A DNA stretch of 64,000 bases from Pelomicrobium methylotrophicum (GCF_008014345.1 NZ_VPFL01000001.1:235095-299094), one strand, 5' to 3'. Counted from the first letter of the stretch, positions 32,998-42,726 are shown. Program-made: numbers and translations. Notes: generated by a model from the letters alone, not told the origin.

Positions 32998-34080
32998 ATG
33001 GCGATCCTGGAAATCCGCAACGTCACCCGCCGCTTCGGCAACTTCACGGCGGTCGATCACGTGAGCCTGTCGATCGAGGCGGGTGAATTCTTTACCCTGT
33101 TGGGGCCTTCCGGCTGCGGCAAGACCACGCTGCTCAGGATGATCGCAGGCTTCGACATGCCGGACGAGGGGGAAATCCTGCTGGACGGCAAGGACCTGGG
33201 GGCGACTCCGCCCGAGAAGCGGCCGATCCACACCGTGTTCCAGAGCTACGCCCTGTTCCCCCACATGACGGTGGCGGACAACGTGGCCTTTCCCCTCAAA
33301 ATGGCGGGCAAAGACCCGGCCACCATCAAGGCCAAGGTGGCCGAGGCGCTGCAAGCGGTGCACCTCTCGGACAAGGCCGAGCGCTTCCCCCACGAGCTCT
33401 CGGGTGGGCAGAAGCAGCGGGTGGCGCTTGCCCGCGGCATCGTCAATCGCCCCCGGCTCCTGCTCCTGGACGAGCCGCTGGGGGCGCTGGACGCGAAACT
33501 GCGGGAGGAGATGCAGCTCGAGCTCATCAAGCTGCAGCGCGACGTGGGCATTACCTTCGTCTTCGTCACCCATTCCCAGGCCGAGGCCCTGGCCCTGTCC
33601 CACCGCATTGCCGTCATGAACCGCGGCCGCATCGAGCAGGTCGACGAACCCTCCCGGCTCTACGGGTTCCCCAGGAGCCGCTTCGTCGCCGACTTCATCG
33701 GCAACATCAACATGATGGAGGCCGAGGTCAAGGAAGCGGTCCCCACGCACCTGGTGCTCACCGTGCCCGGGCTCGGCGACATTCACGCGCCGCCCGCCGA
33801 CGGCGTGCGGCCCGGAATGCGGGGTGTGTTCGCCATCCGCCCCGAACAGGTGCGCATCACTGCGCCCGGCGCGGCGGAGCTCAAGAACCACTTCCCGGGC
33901 AAGGTGCACGATTTCCTGTACGTGGGCGACGTCACCACCTACATCGTGGACCTGGAGAACGGCGCCCGGGTGGAAGCGCTGCTTGCCAATTCCGCCCCGG
34001 GCCGGGCCCGGTTCTTCGAGGTCGGCGATCCGGTGGACGTGGCCTGGCGTCACGACGCGGGAGTGTTCTTGAGTGAATAG
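32998..34080 (+). CDS. potA: Spermidine/putrescine ABC transporter ATPase
   Basis: Energises polyamine uptake at the cytoplasmic face of the membrane. Walker A GPSGCGKTT is at residues 38-46, signature LSGGQKQRVALARG, Walker B LLLLDEPLGALD, and the H-loop VTHSQAEA. A C-terminal TOBE domain follows (FAIRPEQVRI). Length 360. A possible promoter is TAGAAT at 32958-32963 with a weak -35, and GGAGGGG is the RBS. It overlaps potB by 8 bp. Confidence 0.93.
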   Translation: MAILEIRNVTRRFGNFTAVDHVSLSIEAGEFFTLLGPSGCGKTTLLRMIAGFDMPDEGEILLDGKDLGATPPEKRPIHTVFQSYALFPHMTVADNVAFPLKMAGKDPATIKAKVAEALQAVHLSDKAERFPHELSGGQKQRVALARGIVNRPRLLLLDEPLGALDAKLREEMQLELIKLQRDVGITFVFVTHSQAEALALSHRIAVMNRGRIEQVDEPSRLYGFPRSRFVADFIGNINMMEAEVKEAVPTHLVLTVPGLGDIHAPPADGVRPGMRGVFAIRPEQVRITAPGAAELKNHFPGKVHDFLYVGDVTTYIVDLENGARVEALLANSAPGRARFFEVGDPVDVAWRHDAGVFLSE

Positions 34081-34912
34081 GATCCCCACAGAACGCTTGA
34101 CCCGCTGGCTGGTGAGCGGGCCGCCGTTCCTTTTCCTGCTGCTTTTCTTCGTGCTGCCGTCCCTCATCATGGTGGTGGCTTCGTTCCGCCATCCCGGCGA
34201 GTTCGGGGGGCTCGCGCCCCTGTTTCCCACCCAGCCCGGCGAGGAAGGCGGCCTCACGCTGGAGAACTACCGGGTCTTCTTTGGCGACTGGATTTATTTC
34301 CAGATCTTCCTCAAGTCGTTCGTGATCGCCGGCCTCACCACGGTGCTGTGCCTGGTGATCGCCTATCCCCTGGCGCTGCTCATCGCCAGGAGCCCCCGCA
34401 GGCACCGGGATCTCATGGTGCTGCTGGTGGTGCTGCCCTTCGCCAGCAACTTCCTGGTGCGCGTCTACGCCTGGATGATCATCCTGGGCCCCTTCGAGCT
34501 GCTGTTCACGCCGGTGGCGGTGATCCTCGGCATGGTCTACGTGCACTTGCCGTTCATGGTGCTGCCCCTCTACACCAACCTGGAAAAGCACGATCCGACG
34601 CTGCTGGACGCGGCCCAGGACCTGGGCGCCAACGCCTGGCACCGCTTCTGGAAGGTGACCTTCCCGCTCTCACTGCCGGGGGTCTTTTCCGGCTCGGCGC
34701 TGGTGTTCATTCCGGTGCTCGGCATGTTCGCGATTCCCGAGATCCTGGGCGGCATCGGCGACTGGATGGTGGGTAACATGATCAAGGAAGCGTTCCTGGG
34801 CGTGCGGGATTGGCCGTTCGGCTCCATGCTGTCGCTCATGCTCACGGTGTGCGTGCTGGCGGTGGCGGGCCTGGCGGCCTGGTTCGCCGGTCGGAGACTG
34901 CGCCATGCGTAG
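34073..34912 (+). CDS. potB: Spermidine/putrescine ABC transporter permease
   Basis: An inner-membrane permease of 279 residues with about six helices. The EAA loop reads DAAQDLGANAWHRFWKVTFPLSLPG, contacting PotA. FVLPSLIMVVASF and VRVYAWMIILGPFELL match PotB. GTG 34073 overlaps potA by 8 bp, and the gene overlaps potC by 8 bp, so the operon is translationally coupled. Confidence 0.92.
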   Translation: MNRIPTERLTRWLVSGPPFLFLLLFFVLPSLIMVVASFRHPGEFGGLAPLFPTQPGEEGGLTLENYRVFFGDWIYFQIFLKSFVIAGLTTVLCLVIAYPLALLIARSPRRHRDLMVLLVVLPFASNFLVRVYAWMIILGPFELLFTPVAVILGMVYVHLPFMVLPLYTNLEKHDPTLLDAAQDLGANAWHRFWKVTFPLSLPGVFSGSALVFIPVLGMFAIPEILGGIGDWMVGNMIKEAFLGVRDWPFGSMLSLMLTVCVLAVAGLAAWFAGRRLRHA

Positions 34913-35858
34913 GCTAGGTCTCGGCGTCGAAGTGCTCGCCATCGCGGTGCTGTTCTGGAGCTGCTTTGCCGGCGAGGCGCGCTACAAGCTGTTGACCCTC
35001 GGTTGTCTCCTGCTCGCCGCTGCCGCGGCGCTGGGCTGGTTCGGCGAGCGGCGCCGGATGCCGAATTTCTGGCTCTGGTACGCCAGCCTCCTCGCGTACG
35101 CCTTCCTCTACATCCCGCTCGTCATCGTCGTCACCTTCTCCTTCAACGATTCGAAGCTGAACGCGGAGTGGGTGGGTTTCACGCTGGAGTGGTACCACCG
35201 GCTGCTCAACAACACCGACATGCTCCTCGCGGCGCGCAACTCGGTCTTGATTGCCCTCACCGCCGCCAGCATCGCCACGGTGCTCGGCACCATGGCGGGC
35301 ATCGCCATGCACCGCTACCGGCCGCGGCTTCTGCCCTTCATGGTGTTCACGCCGGTCGCCATGCCGGAGATTTTGCTGGGCGTGTCGCTGCTCATCTATT
35401 TCCTGAACTCCCTGAAGCCGCTTCTGTCGACAGTGGGCGTGGAGTTCGACCTGGGGCTCGTCACCGTGATCATCGCCCACATCACCTTCTGCATCGGGTT
35501 CGTCGCCATCATCGTGCGCGCACGCCTGGCCGGCATGGATGAGAGCATCTTCGAGGCGGCGCGGGACCTGGGGGCGAGCCCGTGGCAGACCTTCCGCCTG
35601 GTCACCCTGCCCCTCATCCTCCCGGGCGTCATCGCCGGGGCGTTGATGTCGTTCACCCTTTCCATCGACGACTTCGTGATCACCTTCTTCACCTCCGGCG
35701 TGGGCACCAAGACGCTGCCGCTGGAGATCTACACCATGATCAAGGTGGCGGTCACCCCCGAAGTCAACGCGGTCTCGACATTGATGATGCTGATCACGCT
35801 GGCCATGATCGTGATCGCAGGGCGTGTGGCCCCGGACGTGCTGAGGGCCAAGGCGTGA
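34905..35858 (+). CDS. potC: Spermidine/putrescine ABC transporter permease, N-terminally extended
   Basis: The second permease of the polyamine importer. The EAA loop is EAARDLGASPWQTFRLVTLPLILPG, and the SIDDFVITFFTSG segment is diagnostic of PotC. At 317 residues it is some 50-60 longer than usual PotC: two additional hydrophobic helices (about residues 4-45) precede the canonical first helix YIPLVIVVTFSFNDS. The start codon ATG 34905 overlaps potB, so the extension appears genuine. Confidence 0.92.
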   Translation: MRRLGLGVEVLAIAVLFWSCFAGEARYKLLTLGCLLLAAAAALGWFGERRRMPNFWLWYASLLAYAFLYIPLVIVVTFSFNDSKLNAEWVGFTLEWYHRLLNNTDMLLAARNSVLIALTAASIATVLGTMAGIAMHRYRPRLLPFMVFTPVAMPEILLGVSLLIYFLNSLKPLLSTVGVEFDLGLVTVIIAHITFCIGFVAIIVRARLAGMDESIFEAARDLGASPWQTFRLVTLPLILPGVIAGALMSFTLSIDDFVITFFTSGVGTKTLPLEIYTMIKVAVTPEVNAVSTLMMLITLAMIVIAGRVAPDVLRAKA

Positions 35859-36949
35859 GGCGGGAACGCCGGCAGACGCTGCGGACGCTCCTCGCCGCGG
35901 CAGGGCTCGCCCTGGTGCCCGGGCTGCGTTCCGCCCGCGCCCAGCAGGCCGTCCTGCGGATGTTCAACTGGAACAATTACATCACCGAAGAGTCGGTCCG
36001 CGCTTTCGAATCCCTGTGCGGCTGTCGCCTGGCCCAGGACTACTACGCCGACAACGAAGAGATGCTGGCCAAGCTCGCCGCAGGCGCCACAGGCTACGAC
36101 CTGCTGGTGCCCACCGGCAACGCGGTGGAGGCGCTCATCAAGTCCGACCAGCTGCGGCCGCTGGACAAGTCGAAGCTCCCCAACCTGGTCAACATCAAGC
36201 CTCAGTTCCTGAACCCCTGGTTCGATCCCGGCAACCGCTATTCGGTGCCCTACATGTACACGTTGACCATCCTTGGCTACAACCGCCAGAAGGTCCAGGC
36301 GCTGGGGCTGCCCACCGATACCTGGGCTCTCATCTTCGACCCCCGGTATTTGCGCAGGATCAAGGGCAAGGTCACGGTGCTGGACAGCCAGCGGGAGCTG
36401 TTCGCCGCCGCCTTGATCTACCTCGGCTACGATGCCAACGAGAGCGACGAGAAGAAGCTCAAGGAGGCGCGTGACCTCATCATCGAGGCCAAGCCCTACT
36501 GGGCGACCTTCAACGCTGGCAGCTACTTCAAAGAGCTCGCCATCGGCAACATCTGGGTGGCCCACGGCTACTCCAACGATTTCTACACGGCGCAGCAGGA
36601 CGCCAAGGCGGCCGGACGTCCTTTCACCATCGGCTATTCGACGCCGAAGGAAGGGGCCGTTTTCGCCCTCGACAACCTGGTGATCCACAAGACCGGCCAG
36701 CGCCCCGATCTCGCGCATCTCTTCATCAACTTCTGGCTCGAGGGACAAGCACCGGCGGCCATCACCAACGAGATCGGCGCCGGCAACCCCAACATGAGGG
36801 CGATGCAGTTCATCAAGCCGGAGATCGCGGCAAACCGCGACCTGTTCCCGGACGCGGAGCAGTTCAAGCGGCTCCACGACCTGCGCGACTACGACCGCAA
36901 GACCCGGCGATTGCTGAACCGGTTGTGGGTCGAGGTCAAAGTCCGTTGA
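35855..36949 (+). CDS. potD: Spermidine/putrescine-binding periplasmic protein
   Basis: The substrate-binding subunit of the polyamine importer. GTG 35855 overlaps the potC stop (GTGA). A signal peptide (RRERRQTLRTLLAAAGLALVP, cleaved near SARAQQ) starts with two arginine-rich turns; it could be Sec. The mature part has LRMFNWNNYITEE, the common start of PotD/PotF mature chains, and YSVPYMYTLTILGYN. Length 364. The last 14 bp overlap the convergent DHH gene. Confidence 0.92.
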   Translation: MRRERRQTLRTLLAAAGLALVPGLRSARAQQAVLRMFNWNNYITEESVRAFESLCGCRLAQDYYADNEEMLAKLAAGATGYDLLVPTGNAVEALIKSDQLRPLDKSKLPNLVNIKPQFLNPWFDPGNRYSVPYMYTLTILGYNRQKVQALGLPTDTWALIFDPRYLRRIKGKVTVLDSQRELFAAALIYLGYDANESDEKKLKEARDLIIEAKPYWATFNAGSYFKELAIGNIWVAHGYSNDFYTAQQDAKAAGRPFTIGYSTPKEGAVFALDNLVIHKTGQRPDLAHLFINFWLEGQAPAAITNEIGAGNPNMRAMQFIKPEIAANRDLFPDAEQFKRLHDLRDYDRKTRRLLNRLWVEVKVR

Positions 36950-37901
36950 AGGTCTCTTGGAACTTTTGCGCGAACGTCTCCAGCATCGCCGCCGGCAGCC
37001 GGTGGATGCCGGCGGCCGCTTGGCGGCCGCCACCGGTGTCGAACTGCCGGCACAAGCGGTCCGCGCCCACGGGGTTCATCGCCGGGGCGCGCACACTCAC
37101 CACGTAGCCACCGCCGGAGGCTGCAGCCACCAGCACCGCATGGGCGCGCTCCGGGTAGGCGCGCGCCAGGTGGTTGGCGAACGCGCCGCAGACGCGCCGG
37201 GCCCACGCCGCGTCGGGCAGCACGTACACGACCCCTGCGGGCGCGCGCAGCGCCGGCTTCACCGCCAGGGCCTTCGCCATGTCTTCGGCATAACCGCGAC
37301 GCAGTTGCTCGAACGCAGAGTCCTGGGCGATGAATTCGAACGGGTCGACGTAGCGGCTCAAGCGCCGGTAGAGCTCGGCGGGGTGGAAGTGCAGGTCCTC
37401 CACCGTCTCCCCGTAGGCGTTATAGTTGATCGCCTCGCCCAGCTCGCGCAGCTTCGTGAGCGCGTTCTCTGAAAGCCCCAGGGGCTTGGCCGCGCGGTGG
37501 GCGGAATCGAATAGGTTGTCGCCGAAGGCCGCCACCACGGCCCATGCCCGGTGGCGGCCATGAAGGTGCCGGTCCACCAGCAGGCTGGTGCAAGCACCCG
37601 GCGCCGTATCGATGTGGGCCTCCAGGTGGGGGTGCCGGGGGAGCTCGCCGCTATGGTGGTGATCGAAATAGAGGCATGTGGCGCCAGCCTCCAGGGCCCT
37701 GACCAGCGCGGCCCGGTTCTCTTCCAGCGAGATGTCCAGCACCGTGAGCACGTCGCCGGGCCGGGGAGCCACGCGCGCGAGCAGCCCTACGTCGCGCTTG
37801 ACGCCGGTCACCAGGATGGCCTCGCGCGGCTCGGCGAGCCGCAGCTGGTGCAGGGCGCAGATGCCGTCGGCGTCGCCGTTGAAGATATCGTAGAATGCCA
37901 C
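36936..37901 (-). CDS. DHH family phosphoesterase
   Basis: A 321-residue DHH/DHHA1-type protein. The N-terminal DIFNGDADGICALHQL and TVLDISLEEN hold the first acidic metal ligands. YFDHHHSGELP is the DHH motif itself, and AFGDNLFD another. The C-terminal DHHA1 region ends near GGGRQAAAGIHRLP. Family members hydrolyse nucleotides, oligoribonucleotides or pyrophosphate; which one is not clear here. Its start is 22 bp from the divergent vanZ gene, and its stop overlaps potD. Confidence 0.85.
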   Translation of the reverse strand: MAFYDIFNGDADGICALHQLRLAEPREAILVTGVKRDVGLLARVAPRPGDVLTVLDISLEENRAALVRALEAGATCLYFDHHHSGELPRHPHLEAHIDTAPGACTSLLVDRHLHGRHRAWAVVAAFGDNLFDSAHRAAKPLGLSENALTKLRELGEAINYNAYGETVEDLHFHPAELYRRLSRYVDPFEFIAQDSAFEQLRRGYAEDMAKALAVKPALRAPAGVVYVLPDAAWARRVCGAFANHLARAYPERAHAVLVAAASGGGYVVSVRAPAMNPVGADRLCRQFDTGGGRQAAAGIHRLPAAMLETFAQKFQETFNGL

Positions 37902-37923
37902 GGTTGTTGTCTTTCACTCAGCC

Positions 37924-39030
37924 ATGTGCGACGGTTCCGACGAGGTCCAGACGCCGACGCTCCGCCCCTTTCGACTGAGCCTCTATGCCGCCTTAGCTTA
38001 CACACTGCTCATCGCCTACGCCAGCTTGGCGCCTTTCACCGGCTGGCGTGCTCCCGGCAGGCCGCTCCTCGATTTCGTGTTGGCGCCGTGGCCGCGGTAC
38101 GTGACCCGCGGCGACGTGCTGATCAACATGGCCGCGTACCTGCCGTTCGGCTTTCTTATCGCGGTGTCGCTGCCCCGGCGCCTGCCCAAGCCCGCCGCAG
38201 TCATCATCGCGTCGCTGCTGGGCGTGGCGCTCAGCTTTTCCATGGAGCTCGGGCAGCAGTTCGTGCCTGGCCGCATCGCGTCCAACCTGGATCTCCTCAC
38301 CAACGGCGCCGGCGCGTTCCTCGGGGCGGCGCTCGCCGTGCCCCTGCTCAACCGGCCCGCCACGCTCTCGACGCTGACCGGCTTGCGCGACGACTGGTTC
38401 CACACGGGCCGCGCCGCCGACGCCGGACTGGTGCTGGTGGCCCTGTTCTTTTTCGGGCAGGCAAATCCTTCGCTGCCCTGGATGACGAGCCGGGTATTCG
38501 AGGCGGCCGTACCGCTGGAGCGCCTCCACGCGCAGGCGTTCTCCTTCACCGAGTGGGGACTCGCCATAGCCAACACCCTGGCGCTGTGCATCCTGATCTC
38601 CCTGGTGGTGCCGAGGTCACGCCCGCGCTTGTGGCTCTGCACGGTGGTCCTGGTGGCCATCGGGCTCGGCAAGCTGCTCTCGGCGCACCTGCTGCTCAAG
38701 TCGGAAGCGGTGTTCCAATGGCTCAACGTGGAAGCGAGCCTGGGGGTCGCCTACGGCCTCGCCTTCGCCCACCTGGCCTTCCGCCTCCGACGCGCTTTCC
38801 GGGTTTGGGTTGGAATGGCGTCCACCGCGGCAAGCCTGGTCCTCGCCTACGCGTTCGAGCACGCTGCTGCCACGTCGACGGTGCTGCGCTTGTTCGACTG
38901 GCGCTACGGGCACCTGCTCAATTTCAACGGCATCACTCGCTTCGTGGCGGAGCTGTGGCCGGTGCTGGCGGCGGCCTATTTCGCCCTTGCCTGGCTTCAG
39001 CTGCGAAAGAAGAAAGCCACGACGGGGTAA
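37924..39030 (+). CDS. VanZ-like membrane protein
   Basis: A 368-residue membrane protein with about nine hydrophobic segments. The first half holds the VanZ signature: LAPFTGWR, DVLINMAAYLPFGFLIAV and SFSMELGQQFVPGRIASNLDLLTNGAGAFLG (seen as ELGQQFVPGR and DLLTNGAGA). Function is unknown for most members; VanZ itself gives teicoplanin resistance. The second half is an additional membrane region of no clear family. Confidence 0.8.
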   Translation: MCDGSDEVQTPTLRPFRLSLYAALAYTLLIAYASLAPFTGWRAPGRPLLDFVLAPWPRYVTRGDVLINMAAYLPFGFLIAVSLPRRLPKPAAVIIASLLGVALSFSMELGQQFVPGRIASNLDLLTNGAGAFLGAALAVPLLNRPATLSTLTGLRDDWFHTGRAADAGLVLVALFFFGQANPSLPWMTSRVFEAAVPLERLHAQAFSFTEWGLAIANTLALCILISLVVPRSRPRLWLCTVVLVAIGLGKLLSAHLLLKSEAVFQWLNVEASLGVAYGLAFAHLAFRLRRAFRVWVGMASTAASLVLAYAFEHAAATSTVLRLFDWRYGHLLNFNGITRFVAELWPVLAAAYFALAWLQLRKKKATTG

Positions 39031-39058
39031 AAACCCGCGCCGGGAACAAGACGCCGCT

Positions 39059-40681
39059 TCAGCGGCGCAGGTGGGCGTACGGGGGCAGCGTTTGCAGCCG
39101 CGGGTCCTCCACCGGACCGCCGGCGGTAAAGTGGTAAAGCGACTGGAACGAGCGATCCTTAAGCCCGAGAAGCTGATGCATCGCATCGTCGAAAAAGCAG
39201 CCGATGCCCGTGCCCCGAATGCCTGCCGCCTCCGCCTCCAGGTACAGGATCTGGCCGAGCAGCCCCGTTTCCCAGTAGAGCTCCCGGTAGCGCCAGGGCC
39301 CTGCGGCCAAGCCCTCCTCGAACTCGGCCAGGAAACCCAAGGCGAAGCAGGAATCGGCCGCGATGTCCTGGTGGCACGAGACGAGCCGGGCCACGTCCCG
39401 GGCGTCCCCTTCGGCGAGCAGGTACAGGGCCACATGCGCTGGCGCCGCTTCGACCCGCTTCCACGCCCAGTCGTCCCGCAGGGCCGAGCGCAACCGGAGG
39501 CCGGCCTCGGGATCGCGCACGAACGCATAGAGGCCCGGCGCCACGCCCTCCACGCGGTGGACGAAAATCATCAGGTGCACCCGTGGCCGCGCCGGCCAGG
39601 CATCCAAGGGCGGCACTTCGGGGCGCGGAAGCAGCGCATCCAGCATGGCGAACCAGCGCTCAGCTGGCAACGAAGTGATCCCGTCGAAATCCACGGCGCT
39701 ACGCCGGCGGCGGATGAGCTGAGCGGCACTGAGCCCGCAACCGGTGGAGGCCAGCGGCGGAAGCGGCGCACCCTCCCGGCGGGGCGGCGCCAGCCCCGCA
39801 GGCCGGCGGGCGGCGAGGTCCACCTCCTCGATCCCGCGCCATGGCACATGGGCGGGGCTCAAGCGATTGGCCCGACCGGCGAAGCGCAACTCCTCCCCTG
39901 GCACTTCGATCCCCTCCGCCGGCGGGGTGCCGGGCCCGATCCAGAGCACCGCCTCGGGAGCCTCAGGCTCCGCCCCCTCATCGTCGAAAAGGCGGCCAAG
40001 CCCTAGTAGTGCCGAGAGCTGATCGTCGCCGACCTCCGGCCTGAGCTGCGCCCGCCAGCCCAGCGCCGCCGCTGCGTAGGCCAGCGCCCCGATGGCGTGA
40101 CCGCAGTCGTGCTGGCAGTAGCGCCAAGCGCGCACGCCGTATTTCCACGCCTCGCGCCAGTGGATGCCGGTGAGGGCCACCAGGACGCCGCCCGCGAAGG
40201 ACCGATCCCACCGTGCCGCCTCTCCAGGAATCCCTCGCCGCTCGAGGAGGTGGTCGCGGCTCACGTAGTGGTAGACGCCCCGGGCGAGCCCGGGCAGCTC
40301 GCCGCAGACCAGGTACGCTTCGGTGGGATGCAGGTTCCCGCTGGACGGATTGCAGCGCAGCGCCCAGCGGGTGCCGCCGTAGCGCTTCCAAGCGGAAAGC
40401 CCGAGGGAGAGCTCGAACAGAATGGCCAGCGACTCCCGGTCGAGGGGTCGCGGCTCCGGCCGCGCACCGCAGCGCACCGCGTCGAACGGCGTCTGCAGCC
40501 GGTCGGCGGCCAGCGGCAGCGCCACCTGCTCGGCGCCGGCGTAAGTGCGGAACGGTTCCGGCTGATTGGCCCAGTCGAGGCCGCCTGGACCGGGCGCGTA
40601 CCGGTCCAGATGATGCTTGCTCGCCTCGTGGTAGTGGAGCACTTCTTCGAGCGGGTTCCCGACGCCGGACTCCAGCTTCAT
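39059..40681 (-). CDS. SagB-type dehydrogenase / tandem nitroreductase-fold protein
   Basis: A 540-residue FMN-dependent family protein with two nitroreductase-like halves. The first contains WALRCNPSSGNLHPTEAYLV, GVYHYVSRDHLLE and WKYGVRAWRYCQHDCGHAIG. The second contains RRRRSAVDFDG (FMN-binding Arg cluster), GLYAFVRDP and GIGCFFDDAMHQLLGL. SagB-like enzymes oxidise azolines in peptide natural products, but this long stand-alone form occurs without cyclodehydratase genes, as here. The role is therefore unknown. It is divergent from the ferredoxin gene at 40823. Confidence 0.8.
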   Translation of the reverse strand: MKLESGVGNPLEEVLHYHEASKHHLDRYAPGPGGLDWANQPEPFRTYAGAEQVALPLAADRLQTPFDAVRCGARPEPRPLDRESLAILFELSLGLSAWKRYGGTRWALRCNPSSGNLHPTEAYLVCGELPGLARGVYHYVSRDHLLERRGIPGEAARWDRSFAGGVLVALTGIHWREAWKYGVRAWRYCQHDCGHAIGALAYAAAALGWRAQLRPEVGDDQLSALLGLGRLFDDEGAEPEAPEAVLWIGPGTPPAEGIEVPGEELRFAGRANRLSPAHVPWRGIEEVDLAARRPAGLAPPRREGAPLPPLASTGCGLSAAQLIRRRRSAVDFDGITSLPAERWFAMLDALLPRPEVPPLDAWPARPRVHLMIFVHRVEGVAPGLYAFVRDPEAGLRLRSALRDDWAWKRVEAAPAHVALYLLAEGDARDVARLVSCHQDIAADSCFALGFLAEFEEGLAAGPWRYRELYWETGLLGQILYLEAEAAGIRGTGIGCFFDDAMHQLLGLKDRSFQSLYHFTAGGPVEDPRLQTLPPYAHLRR

Positions 40682-40785
40682 GGAATGAGATCCTTTCCCG
40701 GGCAAGCGCCTCGCCGAGGCCTGTGGGCCGCCCGGGGAAACGGGGCAGTTCCCGAGCGCCCTTTCCGGGAAGGCCATCGCCCAAC

Positions 40786-40794
40786 TGGTATAAT
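40786..40794 (+). promoter_or_regulatory. Extended -10 promoter element for the ferredoxin gene
   Basis: TGGTATAAT matches the extended -10 pattern TGnTATAAT perfectly, about 29 bp before the GTG start at 40823. No good -35 is visible, as is usual for extended -10 promoters. Confidence 0.6.
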
Positions 40795-40822
40795 TTCCAT
40801 TCTCCACCCTTTTTTGCCCGCC

Positions 40823-41131
40823 GTGAGTTATTACAAGTACCACGTGTTTTTCTGCTGCAACCAGCGCGGTCCGGGCGAAGCTTGCTGCAACAACCACGAC
40901 GCCCAGGCGATGCGGGCCTACGCCAAAGAACAGGTCAAAGCGCTCAAGCTCGCCGGCCCGGGGAAAGTGCGCATCAACCAGGCGGGCTGCCTGGACCGGT
41001 GCAGCGAAGGCCCCGTGATCGTGGTGTACCCGGAAGGCGTGTGGTATACGTACGTGGACAAGGATGACATCGACGAGATCATCCACGAACACCTGGTCAA
41101 CGGGCGCATCGTGACGCGCCTTCGCATCTGA
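40823..41131 (+). CDS. 2Fe-2S ferredoxin, thioredoxin-like fold
   Basis: A 102-residue protein of the (2Fe-2S) thioredoxin-like ferredoxin family. It starts SYYKYHVFFCCNQRGPGEACC, with cluster cysteines in the first segment and in INQAGCLDRCSEGP at about residues 51-64. VVYPEGVWYTYVDKDDIDEIIHEHL closes the fold. GTG 40823 is the only start near the conserved N-terminus. It probably acts as a small electron carrier. An alpha/beta hydrolase follows. Confidence 0.86.
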   Translation: MSYYKYHVFFCCNQRGPGEACCNNHDAQAMRAYAKEQVKALKLAGPGKVRINQAGCLDRCSEGPVIVVYPEGVWYTYVDKDDIDEIIHEHLVNGRIVTRLRI

Positions 41132-41218
41132 AGCGCGGCTCGCTTGTCGCAGGCTCAGGCGCGAGCAACCCCTCCCCGGTGCCCGGCGTCACGACCCGAC
41201 CCGCCAGTGTCCATCTCC

Positions 41219-41827
41219 ATGAACCGCACCCCATCCACAACGCTGATCGAGGGCCCCGCCGCCCCCATCGAAGTGGCCCTCGTCGACCCCGGACCGTCCC
41301 GCAAGGGCATTGCCGTCGTGGCCCACCCCCATCCCCTCTACGGGGGGACCATGGACAACAAGGTGGTCACCACGCTTGCCCGAGCGTTCGAAGGCGAGGG
41401 GTTCGCCGCCGTGCGCTTCAACTTCCGCGGGGTCGGAAAAAGCGGCGGCACGTTCGACGAGGGCTTCGGCGAGACTGACGACGCCGTGGCGGTGGCGAAG
41501 TGGGCCCTCGCGACTTTAGGGCAAAGCCCCCTGCTGCTCGCGGGCTTCTCCTTCGGCGCCGCGATCCAGGCCCGCGCGGCGCAGCAGCTTAATCCCGCCC
41601 GCCTGGTGCTGGTGGCGCCGGCGGTCACGCGGGTGGTGATGCCCAACGTGCCGGAGGACACCCTCGTGATCCACGGCGAGAACGATGACGTGGTGCCTCT
41701 CGGCGAGGTGATGGACTGGGCGCGGCCCCAGGCGCTGCCGGTGCTGGTGATTCCCGGCGGCGAGCACTTCTTCCACGGTCGGCTGCACATCCTCAAGCGC
41801 GTCGTCGTGAAGGCATGCAGGTCCTGA
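41219..41827 (+). CDS. Alpha/beta hydrolase
   Basis: A 202-residue cytoplasmic hydrolase of the YfhR/CocE-like small type. The oxyanion segment [17 protein letters not shown] is typical. The nucleophile elbow is GFSFGAA. The acid is in [14 protein letters not shown] and the His in [11 protein letters not shown]. The substrate is unknown. Its last 13 bp overlap the ABC ATPase gene, so it is probably co-transcribed with the exporter. Confidence 0.82.
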   Translation: MNRTPSTTLIEGPAAPIEVALVDPGPSRKGIAVVAHPHPLYGGTMDNKVVTTLARAFEGEGFAAVRFNFRGVGKSGGTFDEGFGETDDAVAVAKWALATLGQSPLLLAGFSFGAAIQARAAQQLNPARLVLVAPAVTRVVMPNVPEDTLVIHGENDDVVPLGEVMDWARPQALPVLVIPGGEHFFHGRLHILKRVVVKACRS

Positions 41828-42726
41828 CCGCGCAGGGGTTGCGCAAGTTCTACGGTGCCCACGAGGTGGTGCGCGGCGTGGACCTGACGGTCCAGCGCGG
41901 CCAATGCTTCGGTCTCCTGGGCCCCAACGGCGCGGGCAAGACCACCACGCTTCGGCTGTGCCTCGGGCTCACCGACCCCGACGGCGGCAAAATCCACCTG
42001 CTGGGCGAGCCGGTGCCCCAGCGGGCTCGGGAAGCGCGCATCCGGGTGGGGGTCGTACCCCAGTCAGACAATCTGGACCCGGACTTCACCGTGGTCGAGA
42101 ACCTGCTGGTCTTCGGGCGCTATTTCGGCCTCGACCGCAAGACGGTGGCGCGACGCGTTCCCGAGCTGCTCGCCTTCGCCGGCCTTGAAGGCCGCGCCGA
42201 CACCAAGATCCAGACCCTCTCCGGCGGCATGAAGCGGCGCCTGGCCCTCGCCCGGGCCCTGGTGAACGACCCCGACCTCCTGTTTCTGGACGAGCCCACC
42301 ACGGGGCTCGATCCCCAGGCGCGGCACCTGATTTGGGAGCGCCTCAAGCAGTTACTCGCCCTCGGCAAGACCATCGTGCTCACCACCCATTTCATGGACG
42401 AGGCCGAGCGGCTGTGCGACACCCTCTCAGTCATGGACCACGGCCGCATCATCGCCCATGGCTCGCCCCGGGCGCTGATCCGACAGAACATCGAGCGGGA
42501 AGTGGTCGAGGTATACGGCGAGGGGGCCCAGGCGTGGGCGCGTCTGCATGCGCCGCGGCTGTGCCAGCGCTTCGAGATCGCGGGTGAAACCGCGTTTTGC
42601 TACTGCGAGGACGCCAAAGCTGTGATCGCGGACCTGGAGGGCCGCAACGGCCTGCGCTACCTCCACCGGCCCGCGAACCTGGAAGACGTGTTCCTGAAGC
42701 TCACCGGGCGGGACATTCGTGACTGA
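41815..42726 (+). CDS. ABC exporter ATPase, NodI/DrrA-like
   Basis: A 303-residue ATPase of an ABC-2 exporter. Walker A is [10 protein letters not shown] (about residues 38-47), signature [15 protein letters not shown], Walker [13 protein letters not shown], switch His in [10 protein letters not shown]-terminal domain ends [16 protein letters not shown], the usual end of NodI-like proteins. It overlaps the permease by 8 bp. NodIJ exports lipochito-oligosaccharides in rhizobia; homologues in betaproteobacteria have other, unknown substrates. Confidence 0.87.
   Translation: MQVLTAQGLRKFYGAHEVVRGVDLTVQRGQCFGLLGPNGAGKTTTLRLCLGLTDPDGGKIHLLGEPVPQRAREARIRVGVVPQSDNLDPDFTVVENLLVFGRYFGLDRKTVARRVPELLAFAGLEGRADTKIQTLSGGMKRRLALARALVNDPDLLFLDEPTTGLDPQARHLIWERLKQLLALGKTIVLTTHFMDEAERLCDTLSVMDHGRIIAHGSPRALIRQNIEREVVEVYGEGAQAWARLHAPRLCQRFEIAGETAFCYCEDAKAVIADLEGRNGLRYLHRPANLEDVFLKLTGRDIRD

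Noticed and set aside
37551..39137. 528-codon plus-strand frame across the DHH and VanZ genes
   Set aside because: It overlaps two supported genes in another frame and has no recognisable domain.
40097..40822. N-terminal extension of the 2Fe-2S ferredoxin
   Set aside because: The frame is open but overlaps the nitroreductase gene on the other strand; the conserved fold starts at GTG 40823.
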